Positions 8,142 to 21,479 of a stretch of 64,000 nucleotides of DNA are shown piece by piece (positions within the stretch are counted from its first letter, which is position 1; every line of letters starts with the position of its first letter). The DNA is from Epiperipatus broadwayi (Eukaryota > Onychophora > Udeonychophora > Euonychophora > Peripatidae), in the NCBI GenBank assembly GCA_028023455.1, contig JAQFVV010012398.1, forward strand, positions 4,362,682 through 4,426,681. Reading direction: 5' to 3'. The notes beneath the pieces were generated by a model. It saw nothing but the letters and a program-made list of their open reading frames with translations. It was not told the DNA's origin and ran no database searches. Made by a program: the position numbers and the translations under genes.

Positions 8142-11100
8142 AATATGTATATATATTAAGTAGTCTTTGAAACATACATATATAATAAAATTTTATAGGA
8201 GGAATTGAACAATCTGCATTGAGATAATCAATATTCATAATTCAGTGGCACTCAAGATTACATAATTCCTTAAAATATTCAATATCTGTGCAGCAACGAT
8301 CCAAAATAGTATTAAAATTTGTTCCAATTAGATTATCAATATAATTTTATCAGAAAAGAAATTGTGTGTGTTAATCCATTTAGGAGTTATCATATTCTAC
8401 ACTATTCAGTACTATGAGTTCCATTAATGGTACACATATAAAGTGTTGAATACCACTAAATATTAATTTCTATAAAACTCATTCGATTTTCATTGTCATA
8501 AATTCCTTTCAAAATAAATATTATTTCATCCATCCTAAAGCACTATAAAATACACATAAGCATGATTTGAATTTGGTAAAACTTTTGTCAAGATGCATGA
8601 AATAAAATTATTCCAATAAATATCATGAAGTAGTAATAAGAATGTAAAAAATCAAGATTTGATATTTTTTAAATAAATAATTATCCAGTGTTAGACATTG
8701 ATATTATATTTTAATATGTTTAGCAATGATAGTGATTTTATCCATATTGTTTTCCAGGCACATACATATATATGGTAAATAAATAAACATTTTGAAATCT
8801 CTGGTAAAATAAAAAATAGATTTTTTTGAATGCAATGATAACTGTATTTCAGTTGGTATTAAGCTTTGATTTACATTTTTGTTTGTTTTATGAGCAGATA
8901 TCCAGTTTACTCTTTAGCAATTCATGTTGATGGTTTTCTATTACAGATCCTCATGAATACATTTTGTGGTTAATATTGAAAGAAATGTTTGTGAAAAGTG
9001 AAATTTCTTTCGAAATAAGCAAAATATACACATGAAAGAAACACTTGTTAAAGGAAAAAATAAAAATGCAGAGTTTCTCCTTTATGACACAGAGTTTATA
9101 TAACTTCTTTGAATGAGATAATGTCTATCACTGTTGCCATTTAATGTGATCAAGTGACTGGCCTTATAAAATTCATTGAGCAATTGTTATAAATAAATCA
9201 ATTTTAAAATACCACATATACACACATGTAAATAGATTCATACATGTGAGAATGTAACCTATTAATTTTATTGAAATCCCCTATATACATATATAGAACA
9301 AACTATGTTGTTTTGTCAAAATATTTTTCTCTTTTAAAAAATGCTAAACTTTAATGCATGTCGATCTTTGTATTAAAAATTAATAAGACAAACCATGAAT
9401 TTATTCTTAAAAGGCATATAAAATAAATGATTTAAAATTATAACTTTGATTTCAAAATGTCACTCATTATTTATTTATCAGGACTTAAAGTTTTAGGAAT
9501 ACATATATAACTGTTTTGTTAAAAGCAAACATATATGATTTTCTTTTTTGAAATTTTAAAGTTTTAATTTTAATGAAAATAATATTGCATTATTTTAAAA
9601 GATAAAGGAAATAAATCTCAAGTTGTTTTTATATTCTAAAATTTTGATAAGTCTTTTAAAAAAATACACAAAACATCATTTTGAATCTTCTCAAAGATAA
9701 TGTATATATAAAGTGAGATTATGAAGTAGTCATTTAAATTGACAATTCAATAATTAATAATTCCAATACAATAATGAACTAAAATCTAAATACAAATTTT
9801 TTTTAATAATAGATATGTAGATGACATGATTTAAGAGTGTATCATTAACCTCCCACTATAAAAAAAATTTTTTTTTAGGAAACTACATACATTCTAAGCA
9901 TTGTCAGTGAAAATACTCATTTTCCTGCAAAGTTCTAAAATTATGGGTTCTACTTAAATCAGCCTATTTTAAAATATGATTTCTAGCTGCAATATATGTA
10001 AAAAATTCTTAGAAGTTCTATTCAAGGTTACACAAAGAAAATATACCTTCAATGACTTTAGCTATACTCAAACAAGTTATTCTGTGATAATTAAAAAAAT
10101 TGCATGGATATCAACTATTAACATTAAAGTAAATTGACCAAATGCTAATCAACCTTGGTAATGAATTAGGTATATGAGCAAAAGAGGTACCAAGCTTGAA
10201 CTCACTTTTCAATATTAAAGTAAAATGAGCAACTGTCAGTTAAACCCTAGTTCAATTCTTGAGGATGTTGCAACTACAATGTGAGCTAAATAGTACACTG
10301 TATGGTTATGAACCAGGAACCCTTGGTTTGGATAGTTTTTGGAAATTTCAGTAAAACTCTACTAAACAGCCTCTTTTAAAATTACAATTTATAAATAATT
10401 ATTATTTTGCTGGATCCCTCTCTACCAGCTACTCTGTAGTAAGCCCAAGATATTCTTTGACTGGTGCTTCACTATCAACATACATAAAATTTTGAGCACA
10501 AGCATGTCTGTAGGGTAATCAACTTCTCCAAGAAAAGATTCAATCATACAAATGTTTTGATTGATAATTAGCATACATACAATACCTTGCATTTTATATC
10601 TCTACTTATCAAATATCCACTCACCATCGGTGATTAACATATCTTCATTTATCAGTACAAATGATACTACTGTTATATTGGTGATTTATGAGATTAATTT
10701 TTCATAGCCTTATTGTCTAATACTTATAATAATTAGTAATAATGCTAACTAATTGCAACAACACTAAAATATTGCATCACAACATATGTCATCACCTAAC
10801 TAAAAATCAGGTTAGAAATCTTTTATTTACTTTTCTTTGAATCTTTTGCCTTCAATAGTATGTGACTTGCTTTGGTCATGTCAAAAAACTGTATATATTG
10901 CATGTTCAGCATAAAGTATCCATCTGGAAGAGAAATCATGGCAATGGGCATTTTCAAACCTTCAGTATCTTCTTTACACAGAATAATAATAAAATAATAA
11001 AAATATCATATTCTGTGAATATTAATTCCTTCTATAAACAAAGTCATGTAATTTAATAACTTTCCCTCTACAATAACCATGACAATTAATTTCACAAGAT

Positions 11101-11214
11101 ATATAGCATAATATTTCAATTATCTCACTTATTGATTATAGTATCTTTGAAAATTACTGAAACTATGGATGTGATTCGAAACTTAACATATTCAAATCAA
11201 CATATAATTTTGAA

Positions 11215-11215
<1 letters not shown>
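8142..11215. other. AT-rich intergenic sequence, ~3 kb
   Basis: No coding region, RNA gene or high-identity repeat was recognised. The 64-codon open frame at 10862-11056 lacks any domain or splice context and is treated as chance. Confidence 0.5.
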
Positions 11216-11248
<33 letters not shown>

Positions 11249-11276
11249 AAATATATATGTATATATATATATATAT
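11216..11276. repeat. (AT)n microsatellite
   Basis: An almost pure AT dinucleotide run of about 60 bases, interrupted once near its middle. Confidence 0.9.
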
Positions 11277-11754
11277 GAATTCTTATTTAAACATGAAACA
11301 ATAAGGACCTAGATTGATACTTCAAGCAACCTCATCCACAATCAAACAACTTACACAAAAATATTTAGGCAGATAATATCTACTAACACTTTTTCTTTAA
11401 ATTTGATAAGGATATATGTGGAATAAATCCCTTGCAAAACTAAAATGAATGCCCATAGGATCAACAGCACACTCAATCTTGGGATTGCATATAAAGATTA
11501 CATCCCTATACTATGTGAACTGGTACTTTTCTTTATTGTCATTTGATATATACCTATTTACAATTGATATCTTCATTTTACATCTATGACTATAGTTATA
11601 GCAGTGATTAATGGTTAAAAAATGGCAAAGGGCTCTGAGAACTATCTCACATATTTTAAATCACTGTTCATTTTTATTCATCACTATTATCACTAAATGG
11701 TGGATTACATTTTTCGTCATATTCACTTTAATTTTTAATACTTCCATCAACTAT

Positions 11755-12232
11755 TCCTTTAATTAATCTTAAACAAATTAAACATAATCACTTCATTAAA
11801 ATTTCCCCAAGCTCTGTTATGACTATGATAACTTTCCTCTCTGGGATTAATATTATATGGAATTAATTTATTTTGGTAGCTACCGAATGATTTAGGGTAG
11901 GTATTTCCAAAAAACAATTCAAATTTGCTTTTAACACAAACATTACTACAATGAAAGGATTTTAGACTCACATTCATGTCACCAGTTCTTCTATCTTAGA
12001 ATCCACAATAATGCATCTAGCACCTAACTCCATTTTAGCTTCTGTGAATTTATCTTCTAAACCTTTTAGACTCAACTTCTAAAGTACTAATATTAGTTTT
12101 AGGTATTTCAAGTTTAGCTTTATGGCTAGCTTCTTTATTAAATCTTAATTTGGCAATCCCTTTATCAAATTTTTGATCTCTTTCTTCATGTTTTGTGAGA
12201 ATTAGTCTTGTCATGTCCAACAGACTCATATC
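11755..12232 (-). pseudogene. Gag-like retroelement fossil (coiled coil plus broken zinc knuckle)
   Basis: Minus-strand frames give a charged, coiled-coil-like stretch starting MSLLDMTRL (from 12231) and a downstream open frame (11977-11759) containing FHCSNVC, then an asparagine/arginine-rich tail. The order coiled coil, cysteine motif, basic Asn-rich tail is that of retrotransposon Gag proteins. The knuckle spacing is broken and a frameshift or stops separate the halves. No pol region follows. The family is not certain; it could also be an unrelated decayed gene. Confidence 0.3.
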
Positions 12233-12448
12233 TGGCCCTTCTAAACTAGGGACCCTCCATAGCTATACTTAACACAAAACAATATATATATAAACAAAGC
12301 TTATCTATTCAATGTAAGTAAAATGTTAATGTGAACAAATATTTTATTGTTGATGTTTATTCATGGACAAACTATAAAAGTCAAAGCTTTAAAGAAAATA
12401 CACCAACCAAGCATTTAAAAGAATATTTAACCTTCACCTTAATAGAAT

Positions 12449-13044
12449 CATTAATTATGTTATCAAAATAGCCAATGATGCATTATACACAAAATAACTT
12501 TGTATTTAATTAGTCTCATATACCAGTGATCTATAATTAAGCCATGTGAAAGGCACCAAAAACTTTAATGGTATAGTTGGGACAAATAGGAATGTAATGC
12601 CCAAGTTACAGAGACTCTACTGAAAACAAGTTAAATTCAAATTTAGAAAGAAAATTGAAGTGAATTAAATGATGACTTTATATGCAGTAGTCTTAAATCC
12701 TTAATCCATACCATACAATTTTATAAATAGATTGAATAATAAAATATGCTAGCTCTCATGGATACAATATAAGTATAAAATAATGATTTAAATATGAATT
12801 AGTTAAGATGGGTATCAAATAATAATGTTAAATCATATGCTAATTAATGTTCATTTGTCCATATCCCTTCGAATATAATTTATAGTTATTACTTCTTAAT
12901 TAATTAAAGTAAGTAAACTCAGGACTTCTGATTTAATAAATAATGATAACAATATATTTACACCAAGTAATAATAAATAACAAATGAAATTAATGACATA
13001 CTAAAGAAATAAAACTCAATGTGTAATACTTGTATAAATGTTTA
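12449..13044. repeat. Dispersed direct repeat, copy 2 (empty-site copy)
   Basis: Colinear partner of 5679-6398. At the position where copy 1 holds F1, this copy reads TTAATGGTATA without interruption (12564-12574). It therefore shows the pre-insertion state. Confidence 0.75.
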
Positions 13045-13075
13045 TTTATTTACCCAAGTGTCCCTTCCCCTTTTA

Positions 13076-13500
13076 CTTTCAAATGGAGCAAATCAAATAA
13101 TTTTTTCAGATTTGTGAATGTTGAACAAAAACCATTACGTTTCTGTAAAACTAAATTAGTTTTAATTAAAAATGACAAAATCAGCAAATATTTCCACGGA
13201 CAATTTTTAATAAAAAGCGTATTTGCTTTCAAATGAAGCAAAGCAAAAAATTTCTTCAAATTTATGAATCCTAAACAATTACTACTACATTTCATGATCA
13301 CCATTTCTTATGCTTACTCAAGATAAGTAGGCACTAGATAGAGATTTTATGCACAAACCTTTTGGTATCCATTGATTACTCTGGCTTGCACTGAGTGGCA
13401 ACACTGTATAGAGAGTTTTGCCTGTTCTACTACTACATTTCAGTGAAACTAAGATGGTTTTAACTAAAAAATAACAAAATCAGCAAATATTTTCACTGGT
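13076..13500. repeat. Diverged tandem pair, second unit interrupted by C1
   Basis: 13076-13200 and 13227-13500 (excluding the insertion) share TTTCAAATG.AGCAAA, TT.AACTAAAAA, GACAAAATCAGCAAATATTT and flanks, giving a period near 150 bases. Open frames on both strands here are by-products of the repeat and show no domain. Confidence 0.55.
13280..13442 (+). mobile_element. Family C insertion C1 with 15-bp TSD
   Basis: TACTACTACATTTCA is present at 13280-13294 and again at 13428-13442. The 133 bases between begin with a tail (ATCACCATTTCTTATGCT) and end with a single arm (ATCCATTGATTACTCTGG ... GAGAGTTTTGCCTGTT). The same tail and arm form the palindrome at 16.9 kb and recur at 39.15 kb. No open frame. 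Confidence 0.75.
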
Positions 13501-14819
13501 AATAGTGACAGATCTATTTACTGACCAATATTGAATAGTTAACTGATTGTCTATAAGCCAACTGCCTGAAAAAATATTATAAATCTAAAAAAAAATTTCT
13601 AAGTTAAACCTACATGTATAGGCATATTAGACAATGTATGCATTGTCGATACTCTGTGTAAACAGCTTATGGTGCATTTTTTTAAGTAGCAAGAAAAGAG
13701 AACTCATCACTATAGTTTAAAACGTCATAAACTTTGAATATTTAATTTTAAAATTAAATTAAATTTGAAATGTAAAAAAAAGAGAATTAATGAATAAAAT
13801 TTTTATTAAGCCTAATTATTAAAAAAAGCACCAATTAGTGTATAGATTTAATGTATAATATAAATGTTGCTGTAATTTTTTTATTCTGTAGCTTCAAACA
13901 TTTTGAAATAACATTAATATTCCAGTTAACAGGGACACTATGTGTGGATGTGCAGGTTATGGTACATAATGTTATTATGATAATTAATAAAATATATATG
14001 CAAATGAAATTGTTTAGATTTCTGAATCACTCCATTGCTAGAAACATCTTTTTTTGTTATAAATATTTTGTATTTAAATATAAAAAGATTACTCTTTTAC
14101 TTGTGATAATTATTCAAAATATATTGCATATATACTCTATCATTCTGTTAAATCAAGCAGATTTGGTGCCACATTGTCATGATAATTAATAAAATTTAAA
14201 TGTAAATGAAAATGTTTAGATTTACAAATCAGTTTTATTTAACTATACCAATTTATATAAAAAAATAATACATTATTAATAATAGTTTATTTTAAAATAA
14301 ACTTATTTAAAAAATATTGTCTCATAATATTTATGATAATTTTGAAAAAAAAAATTGGACAATAGTTATATAGTAGTTAATGCTTTTGTCAGTTATATTT
14401 GGTAATCACTAGTGTAATGTGTTCTGTACAGCAAAAGGATAGAATGTTGGATTCTCAAATATAGATTCCCAAATTAATTCTGTTGCTGTCTTCAAAATTC
14501 TTTTTTTTAATATAAATATTTTCTTTTTTTTTATATTAATATAATTTTTTCACATGTTTTACTAAACTGTTTTTTATGGATTTGAACTATTGGGGAATAT
14601 TATTTAGCTATAAACTTGTAATTGATTCATAATGCTATTCAAATACATGATGAGCCAAACTTACAGAAAACAGAATTAATAAAAAATATTTTTTTTAAAA
14701 AAAGATATTATTGCACACATTTCTTTCCTTAAGTAAATGTAATGTAAATTCCTAATCACTAGATATTGGGATGTATAGTGTATACGAATAATGTATAGTA
14801 TGTAATATATATATATATC
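13501..14819. other. AT-rich intergenic sequence
   Basis: The 112-codon open frame at 13851-14189 is rich in Ile, Leu, Phe, Lys and Asn and lacks motifs. It reads like translated AT-rich DNA, so no gene is called. No strong repeats. Confidence 0.45.
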
Positions 14820-14879
14820 ATTAATCAATGTCTGTATTCCAATTATAATAAAATATATATAATTTTATTATTATATAAA

Positions 14880-15300
14880 AGAGTGCAAAAATCAAGACAA
14901 GAGAATGTTAGAAATGATGATGTATCACCATCAGTATTTTTTGATTATAATGTAACATGTAATTATGGTTTTGATTTTGATTTTAATAAAGTTAAGATTT
15001 TGTGTATTGAAAGAAATAATAATAAACATAAAATTAAAGAAGCTATGTTAATAAAAAGTGAATATGCAACATTTGATAAACAGGCAGGCCGCCAATATAA
15101 AAATTAATGAATTGTGAGAAAATTGATGTATGACGTATTACTTTTTGTTTACATTTGTAACGTTTTTTTCTAATACAATTTGAATCTAGTTGATAACGAC
15201 TACATAGATAGTTGAAAGTACTTCTATTAAATTGTGGTATATATTTGTTTTTAAAATATTGTTTTACTGTATTAATTATTGTATTGTTTTGAATAATTAT
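14880..15300 (+). pseudogene. Penelope-like element 3' fragment (endonuclease C-terminus plus terminal repeat)
   Basis: The frame 14883-15107 (74 codons) is the C-terminal part of a Penelope-like GIY-YIG nuclease. It contains SVFFDYNVTCNYGF, KVKILCIE and KIKEAMLIKSEYATF, matching the minus-strand copy at 28.4-28.6 kb closely. Downstream (15110-15290) is the element's terminal repeat, including TAGATAGTTGAAAGTACTTC and TTAAATTGTGGTATATATTT, also found twice in inverted orientation in the 28-29.6 kb element. Reverse transcriptase and the GIY-YIG catalytic half are missing, so this is a 5'-truncated insertion. Confidence 0.75.
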
Positions 15301-15412
15301 ATATATATATGAAAAACAAAAACAAGTTTTAATCATGTAAATATATATATATTACAAAAAAATCAAGTCAGATGTCATATGACCTAATTTAATAAGCTTA
15401 TATTTACAAATG

Positions 15413-15522
15413 CTATATATAGAGCTCACAAAATAAGCTCTTAACAAGTAGCAGAAACTAGTCTGGGATTGGGGATATTCTGCAAAGCTTGTTAAGAGCT
15501 TATTTTGCGAGCTCTATATATA
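15413..15522. repeat. Inverted repeat, ~35-bp arms
   Basis: 15413-15448 (contains AGAGCTCACAAAATAAGCTC) is the inverted partner of 15488-15522 (GAGCTTATTTTGCGAGCTCT) around a ~40-base loop, flanked by TA-rich runs. Probably a small foldback or MITE. Confidence 0.65.
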
Positions 15523-15539
15523 ACATATATATATAAATT

Positions 15540-16880
15540 AAGAAATAGTGTCAATATTTTATTATTGAATGGATATATGAGAAGCTAATTTTTGTTAATA
15601 GAAAACAAGTTGCACACAAGAGATTCTGAATGAAACTAAAAGTAACAAAGGAGAATTATTTTTAGTAACCTAATTAACATGTTGATTGGAATCAATCTAG
15701 GTAAAGCTAATTGTTATTTATCATATGAAAAATTGTGTGGAGCTAATATCAGGAGAGTTAATATGTAAATAAAAAGATAAAAATGTTAATAATTATAATT
15801 TTTTAATGTTTTGCTGTTTGTGTGTTTTTGTTAAGCAAAACTGTATATAATTCATTTTGTTTTAATTTACAAATTTTTTTATGTTGAGGTTGGGGCATTG
15901 CATTAAGGCACTTCTTACCCATGCAAAGGGCCTACCAGTGAATCGTGGTTTCTTAAATTAAAATGAAACATGTGCAAAAAGAAATTTAATTTATTATAAT
16001 ATACATTTTCTAAATTACTTTTGCTGGACTTTATGTTAAGAAATCAATATTTTTATGCATTTTTATTTAACTTACTTTTCTTTCAATTGTCTGTCCGAAA
16101 AATATTGCATTCAGTTTGCCCCACTTTCCAATTTCTGGTTTATTTGAAACTTTAAATACTTATGTATTTCTAATAACAATATATATATTTTTAAAAATTT
16201 CAAATTATTTTAACAAAAAAAAGAGGATAATTTAAATTTTTAATTTTATACTAGATTCAGTACTCTTTATGGTATTGACATCTAATGATATTAAATTGTA
16301 TCTAAACTTTTTTCCTAAAATGTAAAAGTAGAAAATAAAAAATATGTAAAAAAAATTTTTTAATGAAACACTTTTATTTACATAAATGCATTAAAAAGAA
16401 AGAAGGAAAGCACTAAAAACTAGAAATTAAATTTTCTTTAGCTTTAGAAATATTCTTATATTGTTTATGAACATGATTATCCTACACTTTTATTTTGATT
16501 ACATAATATCAAAAATATTATGAAAGCTGAAAATTTATTTTTTACTTCTTAATGCATAAATTAAAGAATGTTGCTTTTTTATTTTATAATTACATAATGA
16601 GTGCAAGTGAATTTCTTTTATTGCAATATCATATTTTATAAAGTAAATCTGCAATTTTGATTATTAAAAAGATAAAGTCTAATTAAATAAAAACATATTA
16701 ATAAATGTAATGTACAATGCAGATTTTCCTAATTACTTTTAGTGCAGTTGATTATAATAATTTTAATGTTGTAAATGGATACATCTTTTTTAACTATCAT
16801 TGTTGGTATTTATGAAGAACAGCAGTTGTATAAATTGACAATTTTAATATTGTGAAAATTGAAATTTCAAAAACATAAGT
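15540..16880. other. AT-rich intergenic sequence
   Basis: No gene or strong repeat recognised. Confidence 0.5.
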
Positions 16881-16884
16881 AAAT

Positions 16885-17142
16885 TATATTATTATTTAAA
16901 CCACTAAACATCACATAATCACCATCTTTTATGCTAGGACATAACTGTTATTAAACAGGCAAAACTCTCCACACAGTAGTGCCACCCTGTGCCAACCAGA
17001 GTAATCAATGGATGCCAGAAAGCTTGTGCATAATTATAGATGGGGATTTTATGCATGAGCCTTCTGGCATCCATTGATTACTCTGGTTGGCACAGAGTGG
17101 CACTACTGTGTGGAGAGTTTTGCCTGTTTATATTATCATTTA
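16885..17142 (+). mobile_element. Family C foldback C2, 81-bp arms, 14-bp TSD
   Basis: TATATTATTATTTA (16885-16898) and TATATTATCATTTA (17129-17142) flank the unit. A tail (AATCACCATCTTTTATGCT) precedes a palindrome: 16952-17032 pairs with 17050-17130, only a few mismatches in 81 bp, with a 17-base loop. It shares tail and arm with C1, where the arm is single. The transcript would be a long hairpin. No protein. Confidence 0.8.
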
Positions 17143-17790
17143 TGAATAAATTTTATTTTTAATTATGTGTAGAATAACATTTTTTGCCAGGATGAATAAA
17201 AATCTTTTCTGACTTAAAAGTGTGAGTGTTTCCATTAAAAACTGTATTATAAGGGTACTGCATAAAAATTGGATAAATAAATCATATTTTCAATTTATTT
17301 TTAGAGCACTTTATTACTGTTCATGATCAATCAATGTTTATTTTTAATTATGCAGTGAATAAAATTTGTATTTGTTTTCCAAAATTGTCTGGGATAAAAA
17401 CTTTTATTGCCTGAAATGAGTCAATGTATCTGCACTTACTATTATTATTAAAAATCATGTAAATAAATCATATTTTTAACTTTTTATAGTACATTTTGTT
17501 ACTGCTTATAATCAAAGTTTATTTTTAATTATGTACTGCATTAAATTAGTATTTTTGTTAAGATTTTTTTACATTTGTGATAAATGCTTTTTTTTTGTTT
17601 AAAATGTGATTAGCATATGCACTACAAAATGTCTTACTTTGATATTGAATAAAAATTAGGTAAGTAAATCATATTGTCAACTTACTTTTGATGCATTATA
17701 TTACTATATATCATTAAAGTTTGCAATTAATTTATTTTCCTTTATGAAGACAACATTATTTTTCTTATGCTAATACTCCATGACATTAAT
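17140..17790. repeat. Diverged tandem array, ~190-bp period
   Basis: Blocks AAATAAATCATATTTTCAA (17270), AAATAAATCATATTTTTAAC (17462) and AAGTAAATCATATTGTCAAC (17660) each precede an AGT/TTTATTTTTAATTATG block. A partial first unit begins at 17140 and was split by C2. Period is near 190 bases with substantial divergence. Confidence 0.55.
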
Positions 17791-18649
17791 AGTATTACAA
17801 AATGCTGACCAGGTTATAAGAAATGGAAAATATTTTGAAAAAAAAATACTTTTAAAGATCAATTTGAAATTAGCTGCTTGTTTATCAAAATGGAAAATAC
17901 AAATTGACGATAAATGCTGTGATCAACCAGCAGAATAAGTGTCTTTATATGAAAAAAGAGTATATTTACATTTTTAAAATAAACTTTAAAAAAATTTTTA
18001 AATTGAGTCTACAGTTAAATTAATTCTCAGCATGATTAAAACCCATTATGAATATATTTGTAAGGAAAGTATACTAACTTTAAGATTTTCTTTACATTTA
18101 TATTTACATTTATAATGTTTTCAAAAATCTGCATTTTTAGTAATCAAAAGATTAATAATTCAAAAGTTTGAATTTATATATTACAAGTATCTGCCTATAT
18201 TTTCAGAACTCAGGATACACTTAAAGATCAATCAGTATTCTCTCAATATCCACTCAGTAAGGCACTCAATCATCTGGTTAATATCACATTTAAGGATTTA
18301 ACATTTATGGTTCATTTCTGAGATTTATTTTAAAAATTTATTTAAAGTGGTACCAATTTGAAAAGTTCATGTCAATGGGAAATCATCCACTATTAAGAGA
18401 AGTCATGAAAAGTTTCATTTATGTCATATATAAAAAAAATTTTAATCAGTAAAAAAAAAGTAAAAGAATGTAAATGGGCTCTCTTACACACACAAGTAAC
18501 AACTGTATTGTCTTGTCCACAACTTTTGTTTTCTTAATTATTTTTGCATATTAATTTAATAATTATATACATTATATATTAATGTATACAACTAATATGT
18601 GTATACTTGTTAATACATACATTCACACATACATATATATGTATATATT
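17791..18649. other. AT-rich intergenic sequence
   Basis: No gene recognised. Confidence 0.5.
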
Positions 18650-20335
18650 GTAATAGTAATTTTTGAAAAAGTTTAGCAAATATAAATATTTATAAAGTGG
18701 TTAATATACCTTCAAATAAAAAAAAGATTAAATTCAAATATATACCACACATCTGTGATGATGACGATTATGAAAGCTTAAACTAATTACCATTACTCCA
18801 AAAGTATTTTTATTTGTTTTTCTAATTTCAATAAATAAATTTAAAAAAATTTAATGTGCCAAACCTTCTAAATAGAATGTTTTCTTTTGGAAAACTTATT
18901 AATGCTCTATCATCATCACATTACTCCTACATGTCCCCCACTGGATTGGATGATTTCTCAGGATTGTGGATATAATAGCATAATGATGCAAATAGCATTA
19001 TGTTTGGAGTGAATTTGATAAGTGAACACAAACTAAATTGGTTAATAATAATAACAATTTATTAATCATAGATATATAAAATTGTTGCTTATACATTTGT
19101 AACTATTACCAATTATAATGTACAAAACAGTAAACATAATAAAATAAAAATTATTTTAAGAGATATTTTAAACTTAAAGCTCTAGAATAATTATATTGAT
19201 AAGATCTTGCAAATGTAAAGTTTGAAAGATTTGAAACCATGGTTTTCTGCAGATATTTATGAATGTTTTAATTAATTCATTCAGGATAGAAATTATTCTC
19301 CTTGATCACACAGTAAATCTTATGGAACAGTTTATTTTTTCTTTATGACATGATTAAATCAAGTGATAGTAAATTTCAGCATTAGTCTCTGGATTTGATT
19401 GCATCTCTGAGTGTTTAGACTGATGTGGTTGTTGGTGTCTAGCTACATATACTAGTATGGTCTTCTGCTAGCTAATGTCATAATTTCTGTGCTAGATCTT
19501 AGTATTGAAAAATACACTTAAAATCAGTGAGGCATAGCAATTCAAACTTTAGTGTAAAACTGTTTTAATCAGTTGTTTCTCTTATCTGCATGGGACCACT
19601 ACAACACTGCTTTTTGAGTTAAGATTTGGAATAGACAAGACTGCTATAGTTGTTTATTTCTGACTTTTTAATGTTTTTACACTTATCACTGTGCTCAATT
19701 GATGTTTTTCAAACAACAAATTTATCAAAATCTAGTTACAAGATTTAACATCTATTTATTTACAACAACTTTTTATTGATAAACATATTTTCCTTTCCTA
19801 ACACATGTTGAAACAAATAATTCTGCATATATGAACAGAAAAACAAATTTTGTTAGTGATAGAAAAAAAGAAAAAAATCATTACTGGCTTTTAAAAATTT
19901 ATTCATAACTTTTCTAATTTTAATAAGCCCAAATTTTCAATAGCATATTTAGATTTGCCATTTATTTTACTATAAGAATGGACAAATTATTTATTTAAAG
20001 TCCCAGTCAAAAAGCAAATCAGAAAAATCACAAAATACTTTATATTTTTATAAAGTATGCAATTAATATTTTTGTAAACATCAAAACTATTTTTCTTTCT
20101 TCCTTTACATGATATGAGTTATACTTTTCAGTTTTACAAAATATATTTTCTTTATAAAATATTCAATAATATAGTTAAAATGTATAACCACATTTTTCTT
20201 TTAATTTTTTTAACCAGTGCTCTTAAGTGATGTCTATGTTATATCTAGTACATGTGCACATACACACAGAGCAATTTATATAGATATTACTTAATTTATG
20301 ACTTTTTTATTAAACACTTTTTGATTATGTAACTA
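18650..20335. repeat. Segmental duplication II, copy 1
   Basis: Colinear with 23290-25830. Examples of matched blocks are CTCCAAAAGTATTTTTATTTG with CTCCCAAAAGTATTTTAATTTG, GAATAATTATATTGATAA, GTGCTAGATCTTA and GAATAGACAAGACTGC with GAATAAACTAAACTGC. The copies are strongly diverged, suggesting an old duplication or two copies of a long noncoding repeat. No shared open frame. Confidence 0.7.
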
Positions 20336-21470
20336 ATTTGAGCTGCTATCAAATTTGTTCTGTTACAAACTCCATGCCTTTGAAATAAAACAACATTTTA
20401 CATTTCTTATTTCTATGCTTACTTCAAAAATTTTAATTTTAATTTATTTCTATATTTGTTAATATGTTGTTTTAGTCACTATTTTTAAATATTGTTTTAT
20501 AAATACACCAATATATAAATAAACAGAACACATATGTTCATGATTTCAGTATTCAGAGATATACTTGACCTTGAACTGTAAAAAGAATTAACAAAATTTC
20601 AATTCTAGGATTCATAAAAAATGTAACCTTAGGATATCAAGATTTACACGAAGCATGAACACTAAGAAGATTATCTCACTTTGAGTTCTGTTAAGCTAAC
20701 CAATCCAATATAATATCAAAATATTAAGCCATTTTTTCTTTTGCATTTAAGAGATTAACAAATTCAACAAACATTCAAATTACACCTTGCTTTCTCTGAG
20801 ACCTAAAGGTAGGTGAGATAACCATTTAAAAAATGTTGCAGCACTTGAGACAATATACACATCAAAATGTCATACGATAGCATAGTGTCACACTTACATG
20901 ATCAAATTCTAATATATCCTAGAAGTGAACATACCTAAACAAACTTTAATAAAAAAAATTTTTTCCTTATCTGCAGAAATCAATCTAACTAGTCTGGTCA
21001 TATGTTTCATAGTTATTTACACTATCTATTTATCATTTAAATTATTATTATTTTTGTAAATATTATTAATAAAAATCACTCTTGTTTTCTAGCAAACTGG
21101 TATTCTCCTTTTGGTAATTTTGCCTTTCTTCTTGAATCCATTATTCTTTTAACAGATTCAAGATCAACAGAAAATAATTCATCCTTTAATTTTCTAAAAT
21201 CAAGCTTTATATTTATCCAGACAATTTTTCAGCTATCATGAAGTTCTTATCTGAGTGGATTTGTCATATATTTGACCATCTTTTGCATCACTGATAATTT
21301 CTTTATATTAGTTTGGGTCCCATTATCTTCATTTTATGGGGCTACTCCTATTTTTTTCTATCCCAGCACTAGTTCCTGGATGTGGTGAATTCTTTGGGGA
21401 TTTTTTGGGCTTGAAAAACTTCTAGAGTAATGTACTATGCAAGTTCTATCTCTGTTACCAGTAAATCTTC
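20336..21470. other. AT-rich spacer between duplication and gag-like fossil
   Basis: Nothing identified. A short stretch near 21100-21400 continues the composition of the fossil frame to its right and could be more of the same element. Confidence 0.35.
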
Positions 21471-21479
21471 TTCTCTTTT

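Noticed and set aside
13030-13304. Opposing 68- and 84-codon frames
   Set aside because: Both run through a tandem noncoding repeat pair and have no recognisable domain.
13851-14189. 112-codon open frame as a gene
   Set aside because: Low-complexity Ile/Leu/Phe/Lys/Asn composition, no motif and no splice or poly(A) context.
14883-15107. 74-codon frame as an independent host gene
   Set aside because: It is the C-terminal end of a Penelope-like nuclease, matched by the copy at 28.4-28.6 kb.
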